Notes: generated by a model from the sequence alone, not told the origin. DNA of 64,000 nt from Sipunculus nudus (GCA_026874595.1 CM049307.1:61098370-61162369), one strand, 5' to 3'. Shown: positions 50,255 to 63,815, counted from the first letter of the stretch. Translations and numbers: made by a program.

Positions 50255-51460
50255 CTGTAACATAACTAATAATTTGATTGTAATATAACTGTAACATAAC
50301 AAATAATTTGACCGTAATATAACTGCAATAAAAACTTATAATTTGACTGTAATATAACTGTAATATAACATAGTTTGACTGTAATATAACTGTAACATAC
50401 CTAATAATTTGACTGTAATATAAGTAACATAACAAATAATTTGACTGTTATCTAACTGCAATATAACTAATAATTTGACTGTAATATAACTGGAATATAA
50501 CTAATAATTTGACTGTAATATAACTAACATAACTAATAATTTGACTGTAATATAAGTAACATAACAAATAATTTGACTGTTATCTAACTGCAATATAACA
50601 TAGTTTGACTGTAATATAACTGTAACATAACTAATAATTTGACTGTAATATAAGTAACATAACAAATAATTTGACTGTTATCTAACTGCAATATAACTAA
50701 TAATTTGACTGTAATATAACTGTAACATAACTAATAATTTGATTGTAATATAACTGTTACATAACAAATAATTTGACCATAATATAACTGCAATATAACT
50801 TATAATTTGACTGTAATATAACTGTAATATAACATAGTTTGACTGTAATATAACTAACATAACTAATAATTTGACTGTAATATAAGTAACATAACAAATA
50901 ATTTGACTGTTATCTAACTGCAATATAACTAATAATTTGACTGTAGTATAACTGCAATATAACTTATAATTTGACTGTAATATAACTGCAATATAACTAA
51001 TAATTTGACTGTAATATAACTGCAATATAACTGCAATATAACTAATAATTTGACTGCAATATAACTTACATAACAAATAATTTGACTGTTATATTACTGC
51101 AATATAACTTATAGTTTGACTGTAATATAACTGTAATATAACTTATAGTTTGACTGTAATATAACTGTAACATAACTTATAATTTGACTGTAATGTAACT
51201 GTAAAATAACTAATAATTTGATTGTAATATAACTAACATTACTAATAATTTGACTGAAATATAACTGCAATATAACAGATAATTTGACTGCAATATAACT
51301 GTAATATAACTAATAATTTGACTATAATATAACTGTAAAATATATAATAATTTGACTGTAATAACTATTAAATGACTAATAATTTTACTAATATAACTGC
51401 AATATATAACTAATCATTTGACTGTAATATAAATGTAAATGTAATATAACTGGACAACTG
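50255..51460. repeat. AT-rich minisatellite, unit ~30-35 bp, about 35 copies
   Basis: Built from two short modules, 'aataatttgactgtaatata' and 'actgtaacataact', in variable combination. A recurrent larger block ends 'aatttgactgttatctaact'. Copies are imperfect, with unit length changing by multiples of about 11 bp. Open frames on the minus strand are repeat artefacts. Confidence 0.9.
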
Positions 51461-52234
51461 CCACTAGAAATGTATATCCTGTCATTATGTCCATCCTGAA
51501 ATTACAGCAGTGCATTATAGGTTGAAAATGCTTCCATAATAACTCATGATTACTGAACTGGATGTTGCCAGATAAAGAGTAGCTTGACCATAGATGTAAT
51601 TCTTGGTCAAATTAGACTAAGGGGGACAGGGTTCAGAGGTTGAAGGGCAAGGAATCGCTAGCAGTCATGCTTTCTTAAAAACTGTACGCAGACTGTATGA
51701 TCATGTACATTTAACTGCAAAGCATAAAAAGGTTAAGTTTCCATTGAATATTTAATATGAGTATCATGTATAAAAATTCAAGGAAATAAAAAAGTAAAAT
51801 TGGTATGGATCCACATAGTTCAATTTGCTGTAATTTTTCTTTATTAAAAGGCAAGCTGAGAGTGGTACTGGTAGATTACAGTATATACTTTTACGAGTAC
51901 TCTTACACATGTGATAAATACAAAATATATTTAACATTCCTTCCTGAAATAGTTCAGTGGATGTCATGACGCATGAAACAAAGTAAAGAAACAAGACATT
52001 TCGCCAACTAATAAATCTTAGATGTTAGAAACTGTCAGTTCTGATGTGCACATATCATTAAATTTTACCACAGATGTTAAACTGCTCCCTCCAGGTAATC
52101 TAGTACTGTTGTGGTAGGTGTAAAAGGTAGTGTGGTTATGGATGCAGGTCAGGCTCAGTTCCTGCAAACTCTCCACAAAGCATGTAGCTAATGAAGTGAC
52201 ATTACACAGTATAAGAAAAATATTTAGAATGTAC

Positions 52235-52345
52235 TGTAAAACCTCAAAATAATGACCACCATCAGGACCATGATTAAGTGGTCATTGTTTTGAGGTGGTC
52301 GCTTAACTGAGATGGTCATTAAGTGAGGTTTTATTGTATTATTGT
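52235..52345 (+). repeat. MITE-like 'GACCACC / GGTGGTC' repeat, copy 2
   Basis: Inverted ends TAAAACCTC ... GAGGTTTTA. In between are direct and inverted copies of 'ttaagtggtcatt' and 'gaggtggtcgctta'. It is about 100 bp long and has no coding capacity. Confidence 0.6.
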
Positions 52346-53609
52346 AGTATTTATTAAATGCATTTATGTATAGAATTTTTTGTCTTGTAGGTTAGTCATG
52401 TAAGACAGTCATGTGAATTGCATGACACTAATGTATTTTTTTTGTGTCATATATTATAATTAATAACAGGGTCTATTGGGAGAGGTGCCTCATTTTCTAC
52501 CAGACAATCAAGACAAAAAAGTGATCTTGATTATACTGAGTGTGAGCGCCAAGCATTTCAATTTACTGTTTTAGATATACACTTGACCTTAAACATTAAG
52601 GCCAAAATCATAACATATTGATCCTCATTCCAGGAACAATATCAACAGCAGATTCAGGTGTTTAGGTCTAACAAAAACCCAGAGGGAAAAATGAACACCT
52701 GTTCTTGTTAAATTTATTTATATAGTACAAGAATTTGAGAATAAGCCTTTGAATATGACCTTATTAAAGTTAGTAGTTGATTCATATCACTTTTAGATGT
52801 GATCAAGATCCTGGCGTGATTATACAAGATCTTTTTACCTATGGATGGCCTCTCTGGATCCCCTTTTATCACTTCAAAAGCAAGCAAGTGTACTCTCAGT
52901 GAAATATTAAGTGAAATAAAGTATGAATGGTCAGTTACTGTAGTAACAGGACCCTGGTCCACAAACAGGAAGACTTGTTTCACCTCTCCTGTTCTGTAAC
53001 ATGATCCTAAATGTCCAGCCGTAGCAGAGGTATAGGTGCTAAAGTGGTAGGAATTGGTTAAGTTTTAATGCTGTAGGCTGTTTTGAGCCCTGTCTTTTTC
53101 ATATCTCTTAACAGAATAAGAATATTTTATCAGCATAATATGACTTCTTTGGATGTGCATACATAATCGTTTATGATCAATTATGCAAAACATGCAAATG
53201 ATTTATTTGATTACGAAAGAAAACAACCAATCATAGATATATAATGGATTAATTGGCACACAACTAATATGCTCAGTTCACAGTGCTCCTCCAGTGTACA
53301 CATGTAACATCATGCAAGTCTGTGGGGACTGGGAATCACTCCTGTGCCTGAGTTATTATTCACCATGCTAATTAATACAGCAGTGGGGATGAATCCAGTA
53401 CACAGGCAATTCCAGCATGGTGACAAGGGAACTAGCTTCTAAGGAACAGCATCAACTTGGGCATCACTAATGGCCAAGAGTTGACCAGTGCTGGTCACTG
53501 GCTGTGAAACAGAATGTCCACATTTTCTAATGTGGCATGATCTGTTAATTCTGTGTTTGGTCAGGTATATGTATCAAGTTCAATGCTGACCTTGTCTTCA
53601 CACTTGAAT

Positions 53610-53780
53610 AGGGTGGTTGCATAATCGTTAGTGGGCTGGACTTGTGGTGGCAAGGTTATGGGTTCTCATCAAGATCTGACTACCTTCTGCGCTAAAGCCC
53701 CTGGCCAAAGTCTTTACCACAAGGGTGTGCCCTCTCCACCCAGGGGTTAATGTGTACTGGTCAAGCATAGGCAGCAAGCA
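53610..53780 (+). mobile_element. tRNA-derived SINE (plus strand), same family
   Basis: A-box-like 'aatcgttagtgggctggact', then a B box in 'ggttatgggttctcatc'. The body 'aaagtctttaccacaagggt' and 'ccacccaggggttaatgtgt' parallels the 42.7-kb copy in order and spacing. Confidence 0.65.
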
Positions 53781-54879
53781 AAACGTAGAGTGAAATAAAC
53801 TTTGAGTGCAGTGTGTAGCTGCTGGGTTGTTTGCTCCTCAGCAGTTGAAAAGTTGCAAGAATGAACAGGCCCAAAAGACCAGGAAGGCAAAGTGTCAAGT
53901 CAGATGAGAGTGATGTCACTGATATCAGAGTGACTATAAACCCCCACCTTTTCCTTTTCTTCACCTTTACTCTGGGTCCTGCCTTTGCTGGTTGGATAAG
54001 GATGCAGCAAACTGACGTGTATGTGTCATTGGTTAAATTTGTATAATGAAACCCCAACTAATGACCACCCCCTTTTCAAAGACTTGTGTTACTTTTGATG
54101 TTTTGCTTTATCAATTAGATTAACTGAAGATAAAATTATGATCCTAGATGGCCATTTGTTTAAGGATTCATTGCAGAGTTAAATATCTCATTAAATTAAT
54201 TCTAATTATTTCATTTGATCACATTTAACATTTAAGCAAGTTTTATGAAAATTGTTTGCCCACCTTAATATCATAATCCTGTTAACAAACTAAATTGTAG
54301 GTAAAGGGACCTACTGCTGTTCATGGTAGACATCATTATGCATATCCATAGAACTGACATGTATGGCTTTAAATTGAATCTGTCAGGCATTGTAACCAGT
54401 AGTAATGTTCAAAATGATCATTAAATTTTAATATAAAAAAAATTAAGCATGACCTTGGTTAAAAGTTTCTCCATTTGATATTTTCATTGTTCATTAAGTA
54501 AAAATGATATCAGTTACTTCAGAAGCCCTGCTTTACTCAATTGTTTACTATTAATGCTATTGGCCAGCACTAATCTGTGTAACTGTGTGTTTATTCATTA
54601 TATGTTTTTATAATTGAAATGAAAACAAATTAAGGAAGGAAATTTTAATGTCACTTGGTTCATCTAAAGCTATTCCTTATGTAAGGAAGGAATGTGGAAT
54701 GGGTGTTAAGAGATTTCGTAAGTATCAGCACAGCAACATGCATATTTTCTATGTGTCACTCCTGGATACCGTGCCTTACGGGAAAAAATTGCTGCATGTA
54801 GCGATTAGTTTTGGTGGATACACGTTCTGCATGCCTGCTCCATGCAAAAGAAATCCCACCTTATTGCTTGCCGGAATCA

Positions 54880-56830
54880 AAGATTTCGGCAAGCATATTA
54901 CTCAGTTGCGTATGTCTGTTTGTCTGTTTGTTTGTCTGCACTCTCCTGGCCACAATTTTGCCACAATCACCTTGAAACTTACAGGGATGATGAAAAACAT
55001 AATTTCTAGGTGCCCTATGTTTTTGGTTAAAATAGGTCAAAGGTCAAGGTCAAGGTCGTCAAAACTTCTCAAAACGGTTTTTTCTTCATATCTTTGTGAC
55101 TATTAGTCATATCTACTTCAACAATAGCTTATTTTAATCGTCATTCCAAGGCCTGTCATCTGGTGTGTAGCTGACTCAAATTTGCCGTAACCATGGTTAC
55201 AAATTTTCGGGGAAAAGTCATGATATTCGAAAATAAGGGGCCTTATTTTTGTAACTTTGTCAGTTTTAAAGCTAGAGTGATCTAATTTTTTGCATCAGGA
55301 AGCATTCAACTAGTACTACAAGATTTTATTACAAGTCTTGCAGTATCTCGTAAAATATCTCGTGAATAGAGATATTTCGAGACTTAATTCATCTTGCGCC
55401 AAAGGCCACATTATTGTAGGAATCTTTTTGAAACTGACATATTATAAGTCCTACACTAGTATCTCGAAATTGTTTTTTCATTTTTTGAATAAGGCCGCTA
55501 GGTCTGGATGCGAACCTCCCAAACATATCATATTTTGGCCATATCTAAAAAATTATAAGCCTCAATTACATAAACTATAGCTTATTTTCTTCCTCTGAGT
55601 CTTCTCCATAACCTAGTGTAGTCATATGGTCACAATTTTGTGACACTTTGTCAGTGTGTCTGTCTGTTTGTCAGTTGTCCTCAAATTCGCCTTCTTGCTC
55701 TTGCGTCTCACATATAGCATTCTACAGGCCACAGTTTTGAAAGAATCCTTTTGAAACTATTACATCTTAAGTCTTACCTTATTATCTCGAAACCAATTGT
55801 TCATTTTCCGGATATGGCCGCTAGGGGGCGCTGAACTCGAACCTCTCCCAACATATATCATGCTTTGGCAATATCTCCAAAACTATAAACCTCAGTTACA
55901 TAAACTGTAGCTTTTTTCTTTCTTTGAGTCTTCTCCATAACCTGGATTAGTCATCTGGACTCAATCTTGAGTCACTTTGTCAGTGTTTCGTCTGTTTGTC
56001 AGTTGTCCTCAAATTCGCCTGCTTAATTGTTGGCTCTTGCGTCTCACATATAGCATTCTATAGACCATAGTTTTGACGGAATCCTTTTGAAACTATTACA
56101 TCTTATGTCTTACACTAATATCTAGAAATAAATTTTTCATTTTCCGGATATGGCCACTAGTGGGCGCTGCACACGACCCTCACACACATACCATTGTATT
56201 GGCCATATCTCCACACCAAAAGCCTCTGTTATACAAACTATAGCTTATTTTCTTCCTTTGAGTCTTCTCCATAACCTGATTAAGGCATCTGGTTTCAATC
56301 TTCTGTCACTTTTCAGTTTGTCCATCTGTTTGACCGTTATCCTCAAAGTCGCCTGCTTGCTGGTTCTTACGCCTTACATATAGCATTCTACAGGCCACAG
56401 CTTTGACGGAATCCTTTTAAAACTGGGACATCTCATGTCATACACTAATAATACGAAACGCATTTGTCGTCTTCGGAATATGTCTGCTAGAGGGCGCTAC
56501 AGTCGAGCCTCCCAAGTATATCATTAATTCGCCATACCTCCAAAACTATAAATTTAAATTACATAAATTATAACTCATTTTCTTCCTTTGAATCTTCTCA
56601 ATCACTAGGTTATGTCATCTGGTGTCAATCTTGTCTCACAAAGTCACTATGTCTGTCTGTTCGTCTTTTGTTGTTAGTTTTGTCTGCTTGCCTGTTCTTT
56701 TGTCTCATATGTCATTCTACAGGCCACATATTCTCAGCAATGTCCCTGAGAGTCATTCCATTAATAGAAAAACGACAATATGTTCTGTCTGTCCGTCTGT
56801 GTTTCACTTCCGATTTCCGGCAAGCGTTCG
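54880..56830 (+). repeat. ~330-bp tandem repeat array, about 4-5 copies
   Basis: Variants of 'atatctccaaaactataa' occur near 55540, 55870, 56205 and 56535. They are linked by 'tttgagtcttctccataacc', 'tcagttgtcctcaaattcgc', 'atagcattctacaggccaca' and 'ccggatatggccgctagggg'. The family is the same as at 10.13-10.64 kb. Short ORFs across it are not conserved between units. Confidence 0.8.
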
Positions 56831-59194
56831 ACCTATGGTCGTCTAGTTTATTTAGTAAATATACCAATTTTTATCCACATTCTGCATGCTGAATCTGCAT
56901 TAGGTACACATGTGGTATATGTGTGGATGCTGTTATCATGCCTCAAATAAGAATTTACTATTGGCCACAGGGTACCTCTTCCTGTGTCATATTAATACAG
57001 CTTGTTATGAAGAATATTTATAGAAAAAGGTCCTGATCAGAAATATTATTAATTGTTATGGCAGGTAGTTTACTTTATTTTCTTACATCACCTAAAATGT
57101 CACCATGGTGACAGACCCGTGCCTGTGGAAATGCAGCATGCATGGGACCTTTTTATCAGAAAAATGTATAACAAGTATTCCTTTACACATGTACATACAT
57201 GTTAAGATAAATACTGATTAATGACAGAACATGTGAGTGACAACGCAAGGACATAGAGAGTCAGTTGATCAAGTTATTATTGTTGGACATGTCTGTTGGG
57301 GATATCTAGGACTGTTTGTCACCTCCCCTGGTTGATGCAGCAACAGGGGTGAGGTATCCATTAATGAACTACTGCTGAATCAGACGCGGTGGCCAAGAAC
57401 TGGGGCAGCGTGTAATGGCTCACTGTTTCCATTGATCCTTCTGCGGTCTATTGGGAACCCACCAAATCAATATGTATTTATTTTCATGCATATTCACGAG
57501 CTCAGGTGCACATGTGCATGCTGTAATGTTGGCCAGCATGGGTTGCTATGGTAACTAGATTTGATGAATGGATAAGTGTGCACTGAGGAATTTGATGAAT
57601 GGATTAGTGCTGGTAAACTGAAAGCATGGTTAGACAGATTTGGCACTAATGAAATTGGCCCTTGCAACTGCTGCACCCTGCGAACCTGACACAGTTTCTC
57701 AAGACATAGCATCTTATCAGTGTACCGTAAAAAGCTCAAAGTTCCTAAGAAGCTCACAAATCATCTCATGTTGATCGATCAGTATTTGACAGTGGCAGTT
57801 TCTGCACCCTGTGACCCTAGCCACTCTGTTGCCATGGACACAGGTGTTTCAGATTTGCCTGGTGATTATCTGATTTTGGCTTTGTAAAATCAGGAATGGA
57901 CAATAAATCAGAAATAGAAATTATGACCAGATGGGCTATTGGAATGTCACACTGCTCCTGTGGCCTGGTTCACCCCAGCTGTCACTGGTTAGAAATTTAA
58001 TTATATTTGTTTTGATCGATAGCATGGTCCCAGAACATCAATAGTGCTGGTTATTCCAGAAATACCCCATCTATGTGAAAAATGGTCGCTGACTAAAATT
58101 TATTGATAAATTTTATATACTTGTGAATTATGTCCTCAATGCAGTGATTTGAGAATTAATCATGGGAAATGCTGCCCTTGTTGATGTAAATTCAAAAAGT
58201 ATCTGCCATTGATGAAAAAATTCATGAAAAGGATTTAACTTTTGTCAGGACCCACCTTACTTCAGAAATAAAAATAAAACAATAATGTGTTTTATAATTC
58301 TTTTAAACTCAAAAGCAAACAGAGAAACATACAAACAGATACACAGGACAGCCATAAGTGATAACATAACCTACACCAGGCTGTATCTGTGGTGGAATTT
58401 TCAGTTATGGTTTGTTTTTAATAGGGTTTAGATCAAAATTAAGATGTTTTATATTTGCCTGATGCTTGCTTCATTAATGAATCACAAATATATAGCTATA
58501 TACAGAATTCATAGCTTACTTCTCAGATCACTCAGGCCAGTAATGAGGAAGAATTATATTTAATTTTAAGTAAAAAGTTATCATAAGATTTATCATACAT
58601 AATTCATAAATTTTTGTGGAGACCATAAAAGAGATACGCTCCTGAGGCAGCAGAAATCTTGCACTTCTGAAGAAGCTACTGATTTTCCTGCTGCCTTGTT
58701 TGACCGTTTATGATACACTTAGACACCAGGTGGTGGGTCTGTCTGCTGAAAAAACTGCCGTCAGCAAAACTGAAACCAGCCAGCCAGGTGTGCACGGGCC
58801 TACATGTATGTTGTTACATTTCGTTTGAATTACAGCTCACCGGCTGGACATCCTTTGAACACAAGGACCTGTGCAAACCACGTGTAGGGCCATTCTCTCT
58901 GAGCCTGTGGCCTGTTCAAACAGTTGCCTGGGCAATGAGCTGTCACTCAAAACGAAATGAACAACATAGGCTCCGTGTATTCCTCGCTTGGCTGGTAAAC
59001 TGTTTGGTCTTCCAACACAGGGTCTCATCTGATTGGACCAAAATACAATGCTCCCCTCTGGTGTAGTGATTCAGTGTACGAGGTCAAAACAAACAGCGCT
59101 TACGATATAGGTAGTAGGCCTAAAGGTAAAGCACTGTGTAAAGAGCTTATTAAAGAGAAAGATAAAAGTATATATAAATATAAATAAAGTAATA

Positions 59195-59196
59195 AG

Positions 59197-59229
<33 letters not shown>

Positions 59230-59246
59230 GTTATTATTATTATTAG
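59195..59246. repeat. (ATT)n / (AAT)n microsatellite hairpin
   Basis: An (ATA)n-like run 'aagaataataataatattat' is followed by (TTA)n, so the tract can fold on itself. Confidence 0.85.
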
Positions 59247-60575
59247 TAATGCCAAATTATTTTTTCAGACATGCAAATTCATAAAAAAAAATAGTCCTGA
59301 ATTATAGAATTAACAATTATGTCGAGAAGAAAGGAAGAGAAGTATATTTTATCAGCTGTAATATAGTTGACTAGTCTTAAAAAAAACACCACTACAGTGA
59401 CTAAACAGATTTAACAGCAGCCTAGCAGAAGTCCTAAAATGGTTATATCAGGTTAACACAGAGTGTACACCATTGATTTAGGGCAATCAAATCAGTAGTG
59501 ATCCCTATAGTGTAGGTCTGTCAGCACTTACTGCCAGTCACAGTAGTCCCTGCAGAGCTTATCAACAGGTCACACACAAGCTGAACAGTGCTGGTTAATT
59601 ACACATAACCTGGCTGTGTCAGTCTTTATGTGTTTCTAGTCTGTGGTACTGACACAGAGCTGGTGGAAGTGAGCTGTATAATAGTCATGATATACAGTGA
59701 AATGATGGTGTGTCAAACCATCTTGATATGTAATAACTCAGAATCTGCCAGTATGTACACCCAAGGTTTTCATGTCTTATTATATACAATATATGTATAA
59801 TGAAACTGTCGCAGCAAGAGTGACAGTTAATTACCAGACTGTCACTGAATGAAAATACTCTTTTTTGTTTCATCTCACAGGAGAGTTCTTATCTTACCTT
59901 TGAAGAATTGTAAAGTAGTTGAAATATATTTTCTTTTTACTTTGTGCACTGGTGACTTCCACAAATAGCATTGCCATAATTGGACTGCAGGGCACAAGGT
60001 CTTGATTTTTGATATCTTTAAACTTGGTGGTCTCATGACTGATGCTGAAATCTGACCTTTTCCTCTGGTGGATATTGAAAAGTTTTAGACATTGTGGACA
60101 GCAGCTTGTTCACAATTTCATCTCCTAGTTATTATAGGAAACTTAAAGGAAGAATATTGGCAAACAGTTACTGATTTACATTTGATGCTGATTAATTAGA
60201 TGAAGAGAGAGCATACCTCAACGAAGGATAAATGATCATACTGAATGTGACCCTTCATCTTCAAGTTTAAAACCAGCCATACACCTACCTTTTCTGTAGA
60301 ATTCATGTGATTTATGGCCTACTCTGCACAAATAGATATGTCAAGGCCCAGATCCCAATCTGGACCAATCGGCGATTGGTCTGGACCAAATCTAAATCGG
60401 GATCTGGTCAGGACGAGTTCCTGATTTAGATTCCATGGCAGGCTAGAGCAGACTTTTGGTATAAACATTATATTCCATAAGGTTAAAACATGAAAATAAT
60501 AAACCAAGTTGTGTGAAAAATTTTATTTTATATATTAATATATGTAATAAAATTATGAATATATACATATATATT

Positions 60576-61875
60576 CTGTGGTTGGCTTGTCATTCGTGAT
60601 GGTTTCAAATTCGCGATATTCGCAGTAGGGGAAAAGCCGCAAAATTTAAACCACGCATGAAACCTAGACTGGTACCCCGCTCTATTATGGCACCGCTGCT
60701 CTAGGCCAATCATAGAGACGGGCGTACAACGCCATCTTTTGTACTCCAAGCAGACTTGTTCCAACTCCAGTATGTATTATATATGATAAAAATAAGCATT
60801 TCTTTTGCTCAGAGAAGTTACAAAAAGTTAGCTGTACATTAAGTGTGACATTAATGATTAGATTAATAGATATTAATAATAAATCACTGTTACGTACAGT
60901 GGAATATCAAAGATTCATTATATCGTATTATCTATACATCACCCAATCAATTTTTGTGCAACAACTCATGATTCAATATTTTAAAACTAGAAATAACTAA
61001 AGAAAGTTATTTTATAAGAAATCTTCACGGATAATCAACCATGATCGCTTAAACGTCCATGACAACCGGTATGAGCGTGCAAACTGGAGTTGGAACCAGT
61101 CTTTAGGTAAGTCAGGAGTTGCAACTGGGAGTACTTAAGATGGCGTTGTACGCCTGTCTCTATGCTTGGCTGAGGGCCATAATAGAGCAGGGTACCAGTC
61201 TGGCATGAAACCTTGCTGTCATGGGAAAATAGTCTCTGTAGTTGCCACCAGGTGGCAATAATGGGCATTAGTGGAAAATAAATATAATCCAAATGACGAT
61301 CATGTTGATCACAGCGTGCAACGTATCCACGATCTAGTTAAATGTAAAAAAAATGCTTAGTTCTCACCGGCAGTTCAGCAAGTCTGATTTTATTTATTAA
61401 ATTGCAATCGCAAGCCTTTTGCTCGAACTGCTTGAACTCTCCCTGCTTACGCTTTGTTGGCTGTCGGCCGATCTGATCATTCGCCGCTTAGAGTTACTTT
61501 GCTCTTTCTTCACATTCACACTTGCAGGTATCAGGCAGACCTTCCGTGCGTGGCCACTTCAGGGATATGACCGCTTCTGGTACCGACTTGTTATATCCAT
61601 GGAACGATGTTTATATGACGTAATCTGAACATGATATGATCAGGGCAGAGCAGAGGGCCCTATTTGTATTGTTATGTAATGGCCAAGCTGTGAAACCAAT
61701 GCCCCTTTGAAGCGGCATCGCCAGGTTCCGGCATTGACAGTCATTTTTGTTTGAGCAAAACAACTTCGTACCTATTTTGGTGTTTTTTAAAATATTGATA
61801 TAAGCCCCATCGCAAAAATGGAACCCCTTGAAACTATGAAAAATTGCCTGAGCGCGAAAATTGAGCCAACCACAG
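60576..61875 (+). mobile_element. TA-type inverted-repeat element, copy 2 (1,300 bp) with internal long hairpin
   Basis: Starts CTGTGGTTGGCTTG and ends GAGCCAACCACAG, followed by TA; the left flank has TT. The subterminal 'ggtttcaaattcgcgatatt' matches copy 1. Inside, 60,667-60,770 and 61,084-61,200 are long inverted arms sharing 'ctggagttggaac', 'agatggcgttgtacgcc' and 'ccataatagagc'. Confidence 0.65.
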
Positions 61876-63079
61876 TAGTTGAAAATGTTGATAAGAGAAG
61901 TTATAAATTGTTGGTTTTCATGAAATCAGGATTTTTCACGGGAATGTAAGCTGATCGTGGGTTGATACAAGTTAAGAATATCCATATTTGAAAACTGGGG
62001 ACTGAAAACTTCATATGATACTTAAATTATTATATATGTTGTCCATCTAACAATTCATTCTACTTACAAAACACATCAAATATATACACTTATTTACACA
62101 GTGAGTCAGCTTAAACTAGATAGTTTCATAAAAAATTGAATAATTCAAATAAATATAATCACTCAATTCATTCAAGCTTAAATGTTAGTTAGGTTATTAA
62201 GGCAGAATAATTAACATTGACAACAAACTAAATTAAGAGTTGTCATAAATTATAAGTGGTGGGCCAATCATCGAGTTTTATCGAAAGTCAGTCGGTTTGC
62301 TGCCACTTTCAAGCGCTCAATTACCAAAGGCAACTATCGATTACATCATAATCATGATTTTTTTTTTTTTAATTCCAGAATACCTTTGTTTAGGCTAAAA
62401 TTATTCTCCCATATTTTACAACATTCCGCGCTCCATAAAATTAGTCTGTGTTCCCAAATAACTTCTATATGTAACTGAGTATAACACGGTATAGATGCGA
62501 GAACGGAGTTCATAATAAACCTATGTTAACTGGCATGGAGTTGCAGAATTGGCAGAGAGTTTTGTTTTGAGATGTACATTGCACAATATGGGCGGTATGG
62601 CGTTAAAATGCTCCATAAGTTTTCCAGGTTTATGCCAAATTTGCAAGATTCTCTAAGAAATAATCTCTTCAACTGATGCCAGGTGCCGCTGTTTAGGTCA
62701 TCCTTTAAAAAAATTCTTTGTTGGGGCCAACCCGGCTGGTTGAGTATTTGGGTTACGGCTGAATTTTTTTTGGACTAGTCTGCAAATTATAATATATTTT
62801 GTATGATCTGCCGCAAACGCACCTGGGCCTGTAAAAAGGATTGTGATTTAATTTTTAATTATTATAAATAATTAAAATGAAACTTTAAAAAGCATTTCTT
62901 ACTTATAATAGGAAATTATTATAAAGGGCAAAAACTTCTTTTCTTAAGGTAGAATTACTAAGACATGGGGGCTGAGTAAAGAAAGTACAGTTTCACAGAT
63001 AAATATAAACTTTAAATATAAACTTTATTTATTTTACATGGATTGTACAACTAGTTATATTAACAAATACGAGGCACTC

Positions 63080-63262
63080 TCCATGGCACGGATGTTTGCG
63101 CTCGGTAGTCGGTAAGGGTGGAGGAAACCGGAGGACCTGGAGAAAACCACCGACCTTGGACAGGCCACTACAACCCACTCTCATAACCACACCGGGAATG
63201 GAACCTGGGTCGCCAGCTGAGAAGGCTGAGCGTTTTACCACTCAGCTGTCCAGGTCCCAATT
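63080..63262 (-). mobile_element. tRNA-derived SINE of a second family (minus strand)
   Basis: On the minus strand: 'gacctggacagctgagtggt' (A box in 'agctgagtggtaaaacg'), then B box 'ggttccattcccgg'. Next is a conserved-looking central block 'ggttttctccaggtcctccg' and 'gtttcctccaccc'. Central blocks of this kind occur in widespread animal SINE superfamilies; the exact family needs a database comparison. Confidence 0.7.
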
Positions 63263-63294
63263 GCATATTTCTTTATATTTGTCTGAACCGATTA

Positions 63295-63338
63295 ATAATC
63301 GATCATCGATCGGTTTGTTCAAACCAATGATCGATTAT
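63295..63338. repeat. 44-bp near-perfect hairpin
   Basis: Arms ATAATCGATCAT (63295-63306) and ATGATCGATTAT (63327-63338) plus inner GGTTTG/CAAACC around a 2-base loop, with a 5-bp duplicated CGATC bulge on the left side. It lies next to the SINE at 63.08-63.26 kb. Confidence 0.8.
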
Positions 63339-63604
63339 GAAAAAGGAACCGACTCCCACCACTATTACTTATCAAGTTATAATTTCAGACATCCTGTATA
63401 TATATAAATTAATGAAATCAAGGTGTTTCCTGTAAAGGAAAGTTCTTATAATGCCTCTGTGATGGATGTATGAGCTTGTTTATCTACAAGCTGTTAGTAA
63501 ACAAAGCAGTGTTGACACTTGACAATATGAAAAACCATGTAATCTAAGGCTGTACCTTGCATATGTGTGGAAGCTGAAAAGTATCTATTGCAAAATAGCA
63601 TTTG

Positions 63605-63815
63605 CAAAAATCTGGTTCGTCTAACTTGTCGATATATGTCTTTATTGAATGTGTTCAGATTATTTTGGCCGACCTTCCACTTGTTATAAACACATAGATA
63701 TAAACAAAACGAACAGCCTATGTGCAGTGAAATCTGAGTTTTCAGGCCTGTTTCTGCTAGGGGTTATCTTTAGTGAAAAGACATCAGATATCTGAGTAGG
63801 AGCCTTTAATAGGGA
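63605..63815 (+). repeat. Dispersed repeat, copy 2
   Basis: Partner of 39.18-39.37 kb; both lie inside the JNK intron. Confidence 0.6.

Noticed and set aside
50244-51076. Minus-strand ORFs rich in YYSQII motifs
   Set aside because: Pure translation of the AT-rich minisatellite; not a protein gene.
54648-55106. 152-codon plus-strand ORF
   Set aside because: It runs into the repeat array ('aaaggtcaaggtcaaggtcg') and shows no recognisable domain. Chance opening is likely.
63190-63262. Functional tRNA gene
   Set aside because: A and B boxes are present, but the cloverleaf and acceptor pairing are poor and a long non-tRNA body follows, as in a SINE. The same applies at 42.9 and 53.6 kb.
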